A model generated the notes under the pieces. It saw only the letters and a program-made list of their open reading frames with translations. It had not been told where the DNA came from and made no database searches. A program made the translations under genes and the position numbers. This document shows positions 39,791-48,936 of a stretch of 64,000 nucleotides of DNA, piece by piece. The DNA lies in contig JAQWLN010000127.1 in assembly GCA_029247265.1 (NCBI GenBank), positions 45,850-109,849 of the forward strand. Direction: 5' to 3'. The stretch's first letter is position 1; every line of letters begins with the position of its first letter. Source of the DNA: Fuerstiella sp. Lineage in GTDB: Bacteria; Planctomycetota; Planctomycetia; Planctomycetales; Planctomycetaceae.

Positions 39791-39832
39791 CCGCCGGCTT
39801 CGCCGGTTGATTCGAGCTATCGCTCGGAAGCT
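39791..39832 (+). repeat. Two-copy intergenic element, copy 2
   Basis: GCCGGCTTCGCCGG followed by CGAGCTATCGCTCGGAAGCT, matching the element at 34693-34724. It sits between the UxaE-like stop and the terminator. Confidence 0.6.
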
Positions 39833-39835
39833 ATT

Positions 39836-39889
39836 GGCCCGCTCCCGTTGGTCGCTGCATTGCGACCAGCAGAGCGGGCCGTTTTTTTT
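39836..39889 (+). terminator. Strong intrinsic terminator after the UxaE-like gene
   Basis: GGCCCGCTC (39836-39844) pairs with GAGCGGGCC (39872-39880), and inside it TGGTCGC pairs with GCGACCA, giving a long two-step hairpin. It is followed by GTTTTTTTT (39881-39889). It lies 46 bases after the stop codon and clearly ends the dehydrogenase/UxaE-like unit. Confidence 0.93.
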
Positions 39890-40002
39890 GACCACTTGCC
39901 TTTTATTGTGAACACCGCTGGCGGGCGGAAGTCGTAAGACCGCGCGGACCTGCGGATCGACCGCGTGCTGTGCGTCGTCCCATGCTGCGTCTCAAACTGA
40001 TT

Positions 40003-40395
40003 TCACTGTGCGACAGTAACAACATCCACCTGAAGCAAATCAGCGAGTCGACCGGAGGCGTAAAGTGTCGCCTCCGTGTCACTGGTCAGAACGTGAATTC
40101 TGGGCTGATCCCGGTCATCGAGAATGAGATTGAGCTGCCAAACGTCAGTGTCAATCACTTGAACTGTCTTGACCGCACCAAACAGCAATGTCCGCCGCGA
40201 CCACAGGTTACCGTACCGAATCTCTTTCCGTTCGCCGTCAAACGTGAACTGCCGGGGAACAGTTTCGCACAACAGTCCCACTACAAAGAACGGCGTGATG
40301 ATCAGTAAAGGAAATTCTGCGCCGTCGCTCAGGTGTGGAGCGAACAAAGAAATAACGCCCACAAAGGAAAACACCAGAACTGCAATTCCCATCAC
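40003..40395 (-). CDS. Small hypothetical membrane protein
   Basis: 130 residues from GTG 40395 or ATG 40392. Two N-terminal membrane segments (IAVLVFSFVGVISLFAP, FPLLIITPFFVVGLLC) are followed by a soluble beta-rich tail (RQFTFDGERKEIRYGNLW, then VKTVQVIDTDVWQLNLILDD) that resembles a bacterial PH-like module. The start lies three bases past the stop of the broken gene 40399-41370, so translation was probably coupled; both frames read in the same operon. Function unknown. Confidence 0.6.
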   Translation of the reverse strand: MMGIAVLVFSFVGVISLFAPHLSDGAEFPLLIITPFFVVGLLCETVPRQFTFDGERKEIRYGNLWSRRTLLFGAVKTVQVIDTDVWQLNLILDDRDQPRIHVLTSDTEATLYASGRLADLLQVDVVTVAQ

Positions 40396-40398
40396 AAC

Positions 40399-41370
40399 CT
40401 AGGCAGCGATTCGCAGTCCACCAGCGGGAGAAACACGGAAATAGTTCGGCGATGTCTGAACAAACCGTCGCATCCCGTAAGTTGAAACAAACGTCTCGAC
40501 AGGTTTGGTCATTTCCTCGGGCGAGTCTATCTCCTGGTCTCGACGTCGCTGCGCCACATCGGTGTGACGCGAAGTGAAATAGAGAGCAGAACCAATACCG
40601 CCGCAGATAATGAACCACGGCAAGATGGCCCCCCATGCATGGGGGGCCTCGAGGTCCACGCCTCCTCGAACGCTGCGTGGAAAGACGCTGGGCACCGCGA
40701 AAAGCAGCCACGCACCGACGGCAATGGTCACACATGATGACCAGAATCTCATTCGCAACTTTGTCAGTCCGAAGTCGGATCTGCTGGCCGCAGCGGCACG
40801 CTCGTAACACCACGTCGACGCAATGGCAAGCGCGTAGACCGCTCCGATGGGTGCCCAGTAGAAGTGTCCGAACACGTCGTCGATCGAACGTCCGCCAGTG
40901 TACGGTCAGATCCATGCTGTGGATAGATAAATGAGCCCGGAGACTGCACCGGCCGATATGCCAAACACGCACGCTCGTGCTGCTGTAAAACCACTCCGAG
41001 TGATGGCGTCAAGGAAGTCTTCAGCAGGCTCGCGATCTCGCAGAAGCAGGAAGTGCAGACCGCCGAATACCAGCAACGAGCAAATGACGCCTGCGCCGGT
41101 TCCGACAGCCGTGCGCGTCAGGTACTTCGCAAAGGGATCGTAGAGTAAGACTGGACCGAGATAACCGATCGCAAACGCGACTGCGAACGACCAGTACAGA
41201 TGTTTCATCAAGCGAAAGAGTTGAAACCTCATCTCCGGGGGAGTCGGGACTCGAGGCTCCTCGCGCTGCCGATTCCGCCTGTCCAGTCGTTGGCTTTTTC
41301 TCTTCTTGTTCTTTTTGTTCTTTCGTCTGCTCAACAACTCATCCCTTTGCTGTTCACCGGAAATGAACAC
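40399..41370 (-). pseudogene. Multispanning membrane protein gene split by an in-frame TGA
   Basis: The N-terminal part (GTG 41370 to TGA 40908-40906) has a Lys/Arg-rich start and three membrane segments, ending GLIYLSTAWI. The same frame continues without a break past the TGA (PYTGGRSIDDVFGHFYWAPIG...) with three more membrane segments and a cytoplasmic-looking tail to TAG at 40401-40399. Only one codon separates the halves, and there is no start codon beside the TGA other than a GTG 11 codons on. The simplest reading is a 323-codon gene with one nonsense codon. Selenocysteine recoding or a base error would also explain it. The true start is uncertain; ATG 41232 is an alternative. No family recognised. 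Confidence 0.7.
40627..40648. repeat. Perfect 22-base palindrome
   Basis: GGCCCCCCATG followed directly by CATGGGGGGCC, a perfect dyad with no loop. It lies inside the second half of the broken membrane gene and encodes part of EAPHAWGAIL on the minus strand. Confidence 0.85.
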
Positions 41371-41396
41371 CTTAACAACACTGCAGCCCTGAAGCG

Positions 41397-41432
41397 TTGT
41401 TCGCGACCAAAAGCAGGCTTAAGACGCTGTAA
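41397..41432 (+). repeat. Dispersed hairpin repeat, copy 3 (diverged)
   Basis: Begins TTGTTCGCGACCAAAAG and ends ACGCTGTAAG. The left hairpin arm has drifted (CAGGCT instead of CAGCGT), so the stem is imperfect. Located between the DUF2461 stop and the broken membrane gene. Confidence 0.65.
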
Positions 41433-41433
41433 G

Positions 41434-42129
41434 TTACTCCGGCAGGTTGAGTGCTCCGCACAGGAATCGCACGAACGGAATCGCAGCTTTAAACGCCTGC
41501 GCGGTGTCTTTCACGAAGTCCGGACTTTCGATCGACTTGGGGTCCAATTGCCCGACACCGATGAAGTCCTTGCGTTTCAGGTCTTCGAGCATCGGATGGT
41601 CAGCGTCAAAGCCGCGTGGGGACCTTTTCAACGAATCACCCGTTAACGCAAAATGGCTGCAGAACGCTTTGCCGCCGCGGACACGCTTCCAGGCAGCTGG
41701 ATCCTCGTCAATACGTTCCCGAATGGCAGCCAGCGCCGTCAAATCCGGATGCCAGATACCGGCGCCCAGAAAGACTTCGCCGGGTTCGATGTGAACGTAA
41801 AACCCCGGTGAGTGAACGTCCTTGCCGGCCATGTGTCGAAATTGAATACCGACGTTCGTTTTGTACGGCGTCTTGTCCTTCGAAAACCGAGTGTCTCGGT
41901 AGACACGCATCAATGAACCCCCGACTTTCTTCGGAACAACGTCGACGCATTCGGACAGACGATGCATCGGCTTCTGCATGGCTTCAATAAATGCCAGCGC
42001 CGGTTCCCTCACGTCTGATTCGTATCGCGGTTTGTTGTCGTTAAACCAGTCGCGGTCATTATTCCGATTCAACTGCTTCAGGAACTTCATCGTCGTCGCA
42101 GGAAAACCGTCAAATGTTAAGCTGTTCAT
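41434..42129 (-). CDS. DUF2461 domain protein
   Basis: A 231-residue cytoplasmic protein of the DUF2461 (TIGR02453) family, widespread in bacteria and of unknown function. Marks: [21 protein letters not shown] at the start, [33 protein letters not shown] and [20 protein letters not shown]. It starts 14 bases after the stop of the DUF1549/1553 gene and is the last gene of that minus-strand unit, though probably unrelated in function. Confidence 0.92.
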   Translation of the reverse strand: MNSLTFDGFPATTMKFLKQLNRNNDRDWFNDNKPRYESDVREPALAFIEAMQKPMHRLSECVDVVPKKVGGSLMRVYRDTRFSKDKTPYKTNVGIQFRHMAGKDVHSPGFYVHIEPGEVFLGAGIWHPDLTALAAIRERIDEDPAAWKRVRGGKAFCSHFALTGDSLKRSPRGFDADHPMLEDLKRKDFIGVGQLDPKSIESPDFVKDTAQAFKAAIPFVRFLCGALNLPE

Positions 42130-42143
42130 CCGCAGTGCCTTAA

Positions 42144-44609
42144 CTAATGCTGGAAAAGAAACTCGTTGGAGTTCAACAGGGCCCAGCAGAAGTCTTCCAG
42201 TTTCTCTTCGATGGATCGTTCACCGGGAGTATTGATGAAATCAACAGCGGTTTCGGCCTCGGCAGAGGTCGGTGCCCGAGAAAACGCTGCCAGGTAGCAT
42301 TCCACTACAACCTGTTGGATGGGCCTTTTTTCCTTCAGTAACCGACGAACTCGACTGCCTCCGTTTGTCAGCTTTCCGTGCACGAAAGAACCGTTCGCTA
42401 TCTGCAGTGCCTGTGACAGGTTCAGATCATCAGAACGTTCGCACTGACAGACGGATGTGCGTGCCGGCTTACCAAAGACAGTCAGAAACTCTTTGCCAAA
42501 GTCCGGACTCGGCAACTGCGTCGCGCGGGTTCCGACCGGCAATCCGCTGAACGACTCGGGCACCTGTGTGACATCACAGATCGCATCCAGCAGCTGTTCC
42601 GCCGTCAGCAGACGACGCGTGTACCTGGAAAAGAAACGATCGTCGCCTGCGTTTGAAGAGTTCGCCTCAGAGCGACGCTGATATGTCTGGCTATTCAGAA
42701 TGACACGCAAAGTGTGTCGGCGATCGAACCCGTGTTTCACAAAATCGTCCGCCAGAGCATCAAGCAGCTCTGCATTGGACGGTGGATTCGAAGCTCGAAA
42801 ATCGTCGGCCGGATCGACGATTCCTTTGCCCATCACACTGCGCCACAGACGATTCACTTCAACCTTTGCAAACAGCTTGTTGTTGGGCGATGTCATCCAT
42901 TCTGCAAGCGCAAGACGCCGATCTGCGCCTTCAGCAATTTCGACGTCTCCCAGACCCGGCAGCCACGGCATCATCTTCTGGCCGGTTCGCGGCTGAGTCA
43001 TCTCACCGCTATCAGCAACGGACACGAATATTTCGTCTTTGCGCAGAGTGGAATCCCGCTGAAGTCTGTTGAAGAACGCGGCCAGACCGTAGTAATTGTC
43101 CTGAGTCCATTTTTCGTGGGGATGGTTGTGGCACTTGGCACATTCCAATCGAGCTCCCAGAAATATCTGCGCCGTGGATTCCGTGCAGTCGTTGGTGCTG
43201 GCAGCCGTTCGAAAATAATTAACGGGAGGATTTTCGAACGAGCTGCCGGATGCGGTCAGTAGCTCTCGAGCAAATCGATCATACGGCATGTTTTGCTCAA
43301 AGGCTCGAATCAACCAGCGGTAAAACTTGAACACGCCAGGCGACGAAACACTGGCTTTGCGAATTCGTAACGTATCGCCCCACTGCAAAGTCTGAAACTT
43401 CGCATGCTCGCTGGACGCCAGCAGATCATCGATCAGAGTCACTCGCTTTTCCGATGACGAATCTGCGAGAAACGACTGAGTGACACCGATAGGCGGCAAC
43501 AGCCCGGTCACATCCAGATAGACCCGCCGCAGGAATTCACCGTCTGTCGTTTGACCGGAAGGGACATACTCCAGTTGTTTCAACCGTGCATGCACAAGCT
43601 GGTCGACGTAATTCGATTCAGAAACTTCGGGCCACTTAAAGCCTGCCGTTTCTGACACGCCGATCAAAAAACTGGTTTCCATCTGGTCAAGATATCGGGC
43701 CGTAATCGCGGTCTGACCACGAGCTGTGTCATCTGTTCGTTCAGCAAGTCCATCCGCCGACACCGCTGCGACGGCAGCGTCAGACGTCGTGAAAACGGCC
43801 AGATCTGTCACGTCTCTGAAAGAACCATCAGAGAATTCCGCTATCGCAACAAACTGCTGACACGGCGATTCGCGCGTCAGCAAACGGCCGGAAGACGGGT
43901 AGACATTCAGTCCGACACACTGCGGTGCGGTGGCTGCGTCTGAGTGACGTCCTTCGGCAATCCAGTTTCTGAGCACTGCATTCGCAATGGAATCCGTTGT
44001 CAGCCGACGACCGCCGGCATGCGGCACCTGCATCAGAGGCTTTCGCAGCAACAGGCTGGTGTCGGCGTTGAGTACGTTGACTCGCCGAGCAAAATACTCG
44101 CCACGCAAAGTGGCTTCGTCCAGGGCCAGATCGAAGCCACGCAGGGACAATCGAAAGCCACCCTTTCCCTGCGGCGAACCATGACAGGCCCCGGCGCTGC
44201 ACCCCTGTCGCGATAGAATCGGAATCACCTCATTTCGCAGTGACACCGGCATCGGCTCGTTGCCGGAAACGACAACATGAACCGTCGCGAACTGCCCCGC
44301 CACGCTGACCTGAACATCGATTGCTCCCGGTGCGACAGCAACAAGCTGCCCATTCTGAACGGAAACGACTCCGTCATCAGACGACGCAAACTGCACTGCT
44401 TGCGTTGCATCAATCGATCGGCCTGCCTTGTCGATCACCGATGCCAAAATGCGAAAACGTTGCCCGATCGCACACAGCTCAACCTGTCCCGGGTACACCT
44501 CAAGTTGCTCAATCGCTGACGGAATTCGGTTTGTCTCTGCCCTCACAGGCGTGGCCGGGCCAAGCCATACCAGGCACAAACTGCAGACCAGAAGGAAGTC
44601 GATCTTCAT
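42144..44609 (-). CDS. DUF1549/DUF1553 (PSCyt2/PSD1) protein with bacterial Ig-like domain
   Basis: An 821-residue secreted protein (signal peptide [19 protein letters not shown]). After it comes a Big_2-like domain ([37 protein letters not shown]) to about residue 115, then [20 protein letters not shown], a cysteine/histidine motif like that of PSCyt1-type regions. DUF1549 follows (about 330-560) with the haem-like [13 protein letters not shown], then DUF1553 (about 590-815). DUF1549/1553 proteins are hallmark planctomycete secreted proteins of unknown reaction. Operon order on the minus strand: DUF1501 (48597), PPC protein (47022), this gene, DUF2461. Confidence 0.92.
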   Translation of the reverse strand: MKIDFLLVCSLCLVWLGPATPVRAETNRIPSAIEQLEVYPGQVELCAIGQRFRILASVIDKAGRSIDATQAVQFASSDDGVVSVQNGQLVAVAPGAIDVQVSVAGQFATVHVVVSGNEPMPVSLRNEVIPILSRQGCSAGACHGSPQGKGGFRLSLRGFDLALDEATLRGEYFARRVNVLNADTSLLLRKPLMQVPHAGGRRLTTDSIANAVLRNWIAEGRHSDAATAPQCVGLNVYPSSGRLLTRESPCQQFVAIAEFSDGSFRDVTDLAVFTTSDAAVAAVSADGLAERTDDTARGQTAITARYLDQMETSFLIGVSETAGFKWPEVSESNYVDQLVHARLKQLEYVPSGQTTDGEFLRRVYLDVTGLLPPIGVTQSFLADSSSEKRVTLIDDLLASSEHAKFQTLQWGDTLRIRKASVSSPGVFKFYRWLIRAFEQNMPYDRFARELLTASGSSFENPPVNYFRTAASTNDCTESTAQIFLGARLECAKCHNHPHEKWTQDNYYGLAAFFNRLQRDSTLRKDEIFVSVADSGEMTQPRTGQKMMPWLPGLGDVEIAEGADRRLALAEWMTSPNNKLFAKVEVNRLWRSVMGKGIVDPADDFRASNPPSNAELLDALADDFVKHGFDRRHTLRVILNSQTYQRRSEANSSNAGDDRFFSRYTRRLLTAEQLLDAICDVTQVPESFSGLPVGTRATQLPSPDFGKEFLTVFGKPARTSVCQCERSDDLNLSQALQIANGSFVHGKLTNGGSRVRRLLKEKRPIQQVVVECYLAAFSRAPTSAEAETAVDFINTPGERSIEEKLEDFCWALLNSNEFLFQH

Positions 44610-44664
44610 GAATAACCCAATTTACATCTGCCAAACGACGGAAAAATCTCATCGATCGCCTGTG

Positions 44665-47022
44665 CTACTTCGGGACGACAACCAATTGAAATGGAGCACT
44701 CGACACTGTCAAGTCGTGTCCCGCCACTTCGGTCTGCGCCTGCAGAACCAAATCGTATGTTCCGGGCCGCACGTCCGCGGCAACCTTGATTCCCAGCTGT
44801 GCATCATCCTTTGCCGCTGCAATCATACCACCCGGCTGCAGAGTAACTCCCTTTGGCGCTACCTTCAGCTGTAACAGTATCTTTTTCATATCACCACCAG
44901 CCCGCGGCACAAAACGTCGAGCACGCACGTTCAGTTGCTGCTCGCCCCCGGCCTTGGCCGTACCCTCGGATTTCACCTTCACGATCAGCGGCTCGATGAT
45001 GCGGAAAGGCAACTTCGTCAAAGTCACTTCTTTTGTTTGTCCTTTGAATGACGCTTCGCCAATGATTCGAATCTCACGGACTCCGACATCTGCTTCGGCC
45101 GGTCCATTCAACTGAAAGCGATACTCATTGTTCTCGCTGCGACCGACGGCGTTATCTCCACCGCTCACGCGGAACCCTTCCGGAAGACCTTCCACACGCA
45201 GGGCCACGGGAGCGGTAAAACCGTCGGCACGCTCTTTGACTCGAACGGTGAAGTACACTTCGCCCACGTGACGAGGAAAAAACACAGCGCCATCGTCCAG
45301 GCTCAAACCAAAGAACTCCGGAATGGCTGGCCCCACGACGGCCGCCAGGACATTCTGTAATTCCACGGGCGGGTGAGGCGTCTGCGGCATGGCCTTGCGT
45401 AGCAAACTCACAGTCGAGGCAACTTTTTGCAACGACGTGGTGTCTTTGTCCGCATTTGACAAATCACTTGTGCCGGAAACCGTCAAAGGTAGTGTCTGCC
45501 CTGGCTGCATGTCGTTCGGAATGTAAATCTTCAGCCGCGTATCCTTCTTCTTCTCTGCAATCACATTGCTCGCAACCGTGAGTTCGCCGGCAGGGCCGTT
45601 GACGTGCAGATTGATCGGGCCGTTGTATCCGTTTCGATTTGTGGAAACTTTGACAATTGAGTATCCGTCTACAGGCAGAATGATGCTGGCTGAATCCAGC
45701 ATCAGTTCGAAATCAGGACGACTGCGCTGCAGCTCTGCGTAGTATACAAATTCCGGACCACTCCGCCGCCCGATCTCCGAAATCTCAGCCACATACTGCC
45801 CATCTTCGGGGACCGTGACAGTGAGCGTCCCGCCGGCTGTACCAGGCCGCCGATTCACTCCGATGTTCCTGCCAGATTCGTCACGAATCTCCAGCCCCAG
45901 CATCGCAGCCACACCGGACTGACGAGACTTGTCGGATAAAACGATTCGGTCTCCTTTCGCTGCGTCGAATCGATACAAGTGAACATCGTCAGGCTCAGTC
46001 AACACCCCACTCAGTCCACACGGAATCTGCACGTCGCAGGCTGAGTTGCCGGCGCCAACGAACTGCGCAAGGTCGGATTCGAACAGCTTCGCGAATCCAG
46101 ATCCCAATTTGTCGCCACGGCTGACAGCGATGCGATGCGATGCGGCGGACAGAACAGTGTCCATGGCGTCAACCTCTTCAACACCATGCCCAACCGCGCG
46201 CAACTCACTGACCTGTGTCTGATTTACAACAGCGGGAACAGTGCCGGAAACCAGCGGAAAATCACCAATCCTCAAACGGTATTGATAGGCGGAATTTCCA
46301 CCCTGTGATGCGTCCTCTATCGACACGACAAATGTACCGGATTCAGGTCGTTGGAAACGCACTCGGCAGTCACCGGAAAGTCCCGGTGAATCATCAAGGA
46401 ATATGAGTTCCTGCCCCGCTGCGTCCAGAATTCGAATCACGGGATCCAGCCTGGTTCCCAACCGAGTGGCAACCGCTTCGACCGACACCCACTCGCCCCG
46501 ACTCCCCGGGCTCTGAAAGTAATCCGCCTGGCCGGATTCAGTCATGCCATCAATCGCAATCGGCAATTCGATCGTCTGCGCCGTTTTCAGCGAATGGTTA
46601 TCTTTCGCACCGATCACTGTCGGCAGATCGTCAACCATGAACAACAGCGGATTCGAGATTCCTTCAACAGTCGCCAGGCGTACGGCATGAATGCCCACAG
46701 GGCAGGTCTGTGCAACGGACGCACTCAGCAGTGAGATTCTGTCAGAGGCTTTGTGCGACGAAGGCGGTAACGCGTACTGATTGTCCGCGTTAGTGATATT
46801 CAGTCGCGAGGCATCGCTTCCTGACCCCAAAGATGACCAGACGTCGGTCGCATCTGCAAAGTACAATCCGTGAAGAAGGATTTCGGATGTCTCACCAGGG
46901 GCAACAGCCAAAGGTTCAACGCGAATCGCTTTGGGCGGATCTGCCGCAACGAAGCAGCTGCCTAACAGCACAGTCGCAGGAGCAACCAGACAACGGCAAA
47001 AATGGAACAGGCGAGAGGACAT
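44665..47022 (-). CDS. Secreted protein with PPC-type beta-sandwich repeats
   Basis: About 785 residues from ATG 47022, chosen so that the signal peptide MSSRLFHFCRCLVAPATVLL begins the protein. It has several bacterial pre-peptidase-C-like (PPC) and Ig-like beta-sandwich domains: one about 130-240 with the EWVSVEAVATRLGTRLDPVI and SGTFVVSIEDASQGGNSAYQ strands, another about 330-420 with DDVHLYRFDAAKGDRIVL and GQYVAEISEIGRRSGPEFVY. No catalytic motif is seen. It lies between the DUF1501 and DUF1549/1553 genes on one strand and is probably the third subunit of that system, with binding or assembly as the likely job. The counterpart in the sister operon is a WD40 propeller. Confidence 0.8.
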   Translation of the reverse strand: MSSRLFHFCRCLVAPATVLLGSCFVAADPPKAIRVEPLAVAPGETSEILLHGLYFADATDVWSSLGSGSDASRLNITNADNQYALPPSSHKASDRISLLSASVAQTCPVGIHAVRLATVEGISNPLLFMVDDLPTVIGAKDNHSLKTAQTIELPIAIDGMTESGQADYFQSPGSRGEWVSVEAVATRLGTRLDPVIRILDAAGQELIFLDDSPGLSGDCRVRFQRPESGTFVVSIEDASQGGNSAYQYRLRIGDFPLVSGTVPAVVNQTQVSELRAVGHGVEEVDAMDTVLSAASHRIAVSRGDKLGSGFAKLFESDLAQFVGAGNSACDVQIPCGLSGVLTEPDDVHLYRFDAAKGDRIVLSDKSRQSGVAAMLGLEIRDESGRNIGVNRRPGTAGGTLTVTVPEDGQYVAEISEIGRRSGPEFVYYAELQRSRPDFELMLDSASIILPVDGYSIVKVSTNRNGYNGPINLHVNGPAGELTVASNVIAEKKKDTRLKIYIPNDMQPGQTLPLTVSGTSDLSNADKDTTSLQKVASTVSLLRKAMPQTPHPPVELQNVLAAVVGPAIPEFFGLSLDDGAVFFPRHVGEVYFTVRVKERADGFTAPVALRVEGLPEGFRVSGGDNAVGRSENNEYRFQLNGPAEADVGVREIRIIGEASFKGQTKEVTLTKLPFRIIEPLIVKVKSEGTAKAGGEQQLNVRARRFVPRAGGDMKKILLQLKVAPKGVTLQPGGMIAAAKDDAQLGIKVAADVRPGTYDLVLQAQTEVAGHDLTVSSAPFQLVVVPK

Positions 47023-47140
47023 GAATAGACGTGGCAGGAAAAACGAGAGTGCGGAAAGAAGAGTCAAACTTGTGGTAGGTGTCTTCGGGCGGCGGCACGG
47101 AGACGCTGATTTCGGACAGAATCATCGAAGCTAAAGCCTG

Positions 47141-47205
47141 TCGTTTAACCGCGTGGGCAACGCCCCGCGCTCAATCACGGAACGATGGGGGGCGCGGTTA
47201 AACGA
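47141..47205 (-). repeat. Long inverted repeat between DUF1501 and PPC genes
   Basis: TCGTTTAACCGCG (47141-47153) and CGCGGTTAAACGA (47193-47205) are perfect 13-base inverted arms separated by 39 bases. The pair sits in the 201-base gap between the DUF1501 stop (47224) and the PPC gene start (47022). On the minus transcript it could form a hairpin that dampens or processes the message. Similar TTTAACCGCG repeats are common in planctomycete intergenic DNA as far as I recall. Confidence 0.75.
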
Positions 47206-47223
47206 ACGTCCTGTGCCACGCCG

Positions 47224-48597
47224 TCAGAAGACTTCGTCAATCGCCTTTCCTTTGTGAGCGAGGAACACGGGACGATTGGACGGAGTGTACACCGGCTTCG
47301 ATCGATCCAGCCCCAGCTTTTCATAAATCGTGGCGGCATAATCGTCAGGACGCAGAGGGCGATTGGTGACATATCCGCCCTCCGCATCGCTGGATCCGAT
47401 GACCTGTCCGCCCGGAACTCCGGCTCCGGCAAGGGCAATTGAATATGCGTTGGTCCAGTGGTCTCGCCCCTGGAACCGATTCAACCGAGGCGTTCGGCCA
47501 AATTCCGATACGAAGGCGACCAGCGTATCTTCCAGCATTCCACGGTCTTCCAGATCTGTAATCAAAGCAGCAAACGCCTGATCGGTGCTGCCCATCATGA
47601 CCCAATGACCGATCCCGTAACGCCCCTCGCCACCAGCTGCATTTCGAATCGTCCCGCAGGAACCTTTGTTGTAGATGTAATCGTGATGATCCCAGTTCAT
47701 ATTGAAACCGCCGGGAGTCTGATCGGTCAGCGGCTCACGCACGTCGACCGTCACAAAACGCACGCCTCGTTCAATCAACCGTCGCCCCATCAGGTAGCAT
47801 TGGCCACGGTGACCTCGACCGTATTGATCACGCGTCGCGTCCGGTTCCTCTGTAAGGTTGAAGGCACTTTGAGTCAGTGGATTCGTCAACAGATTGGCCG
47901 CCTGATTCGAAAGATCTGAAAGCGTCCGCACGGGGCCATTCTCACCAGGAGCCACGCCGACGTTCAGATTACTCAGCAGGTCGCGCCGATCGCGGAATCG
48001 TCCGCGATCAACACCCGTCAGCAGACCCAGATCGTTCACCTTCCAGTTCGGGTCAGACAGGTCACGACCTCCCGTCTTAAAGACTTTCGCCGATGCCGGC
48101 AGGAATCCCACGCGCGTCTGTTTGGCCTGCTCGTGATTCCCCGGCACCATGATATACGGAGGCAGGTAGTTGCATTCCGTACCCATTTTCTGCGAGACGA
48201 TCGAGCCGATGTCCGGCATTTCCAATGGGCCGCCCGGAAGTTCTCCCGACAGAGCATACTGTGTGCCCAGCGGATGCCCGTTGGCTCCGGCGCGATCGTG
48301 GAACATCGAGCGTATCACGGTCAGCCGATCTGCAATGCGAGCGGTCTTCGACAGCAACGACGTAAACTGCAATCCGGGAACAGCCGTGGAAATCGGCTTA
48401 AACGGACTCCGATGTTCGGCCACGACGCCTGGCTTCGGATCCCATGTATCCAGATGAGAAAGACCGCCCTGTTCCAGGATGACAAGAACGTTTTTTGCCT
48501 GGGCTGTTCGACCGGCTGATGCCGCTTCTGCAAGTGACGAAACGCGCACCGTCAGGCCACCAGCGATTCCGACGCCAAGAAAGCTTCTTCTTTGCAT
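47224..48597 (-). CDS. DUF1501 domain protein (Tat-type leader)
   Basis: About 457 residues. I start it at ATG 48597 (MQRRSFLGVGIAGGLTVRVS), which has an AGG about four bases before the codon; an ATG 18 bases upstream, MYLAGAMQRR, is possible. DUF1501 marks: NVLVILEQGGLSHLDTWDPK, HDRAGANGHPLGTQYALSGE, GRGHRGQCYLMGRRLIERGV and FVSEFGRTPRLNRFQGRDHW. First gene of the minus-strand operon DUF1501, PPC, DUF1549/1553, DUF2461; it is divergent from the DUF1549/1553 gene at 48937 with a 339-base shared upstream region. Confidence 0.92.
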   Translation of the reverse strand: MQRRSFLGVGIAGGLTVRVSSLAEAASAGRTAQAKNVLVILEQGGLSHLDTWDPKPGVVAEHRSPFKPISTAVPGLQFTSLLSKTARIADRLTVIRSMFHDRAGANGHPLGTQYALSGELPGGPLEMPDIGSIVSQKMGTECNYLPPYIMVPGNHEQAKQTRVGFLPASAKVFKTGGRDLSDPNWKVNDLGLLTGVDRGRFRDRRDLLSNLNVGVAPGENGPVRTLSDLSNQAANLLTNPLTQSAFNLTEEPDATRDQYGRGHRGQCYLMGRRLIERGVRFVTVDVREPLTDQTPGGFNMNWDHHDYIYNKGSCGTIRNAAGGEGRYGIGHWVMMGSTDQAFAALITDLEDRGMLEDTLVAFVSEFGRTPRLNRFQGRDHWTNAYSIALAGAGVPGGQVIGSSDAEGGYVTNRPLRPDDYAATIYEKLGLDRSKPVYTPSNRPVFLAHKGKAIDEVF

Positions 48598-48936
48598 TGC
48601 ACCTGCCAGATACATATCAAAATCGTTTCTACCGAACGCAGTATCCATCAGCCAACACACACAGTCGACCTCTGTGTGCATTATTTCATGCTACCGTACA
48701 TACAGGAAACGACTCAACACAGAACGTCGGTATTGCACTCTCTGTGGTAGAACAGGACGTAACAGCACGAATAGATCTCTGATTCTGCTTTGCCAGACCG
48801 CCTTAACCACATCTAACACGTCGTCGCAGCCGTTTTTCGTCCCGATTACGATTTGTCAGTTGGTGTACTGCTGAAATATCGGGTAAACTCGGAGTCAGGA
48901 AGTCACCCAACAATCCCTCCCGAATTACCCCGCCCC
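48598..48936. other. Shared divergent regulatory region of the twin operons
   Basis: No gene. It must hold both promoters. A small perfect hairpin, CACACAG (48658-48664) with CTGTGTG (48672-48678), lies about 60 bases from the minus-strand start and is a candidate operator. No convincing -10/-35 pair could be picked by eye. Confidence 0.5.

Noticed and set aside
40906..40908. Selenocysteine codon in the broken membrane gene
   Set aside because: Not adopted as the call: there is no clear SECIS hairpin by eye just after the TGA, and the position lies at a membrane edge rather than a redox motif. Kept as something to test.
34574..41433. Interpreting the two in-frame stops as a local alternative genetic code
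   Set aside because: One is TAA and the other TGA, and all intact neighbouring genes use normal stops; ordinary nonsense mutations or sequence errors are simpler.
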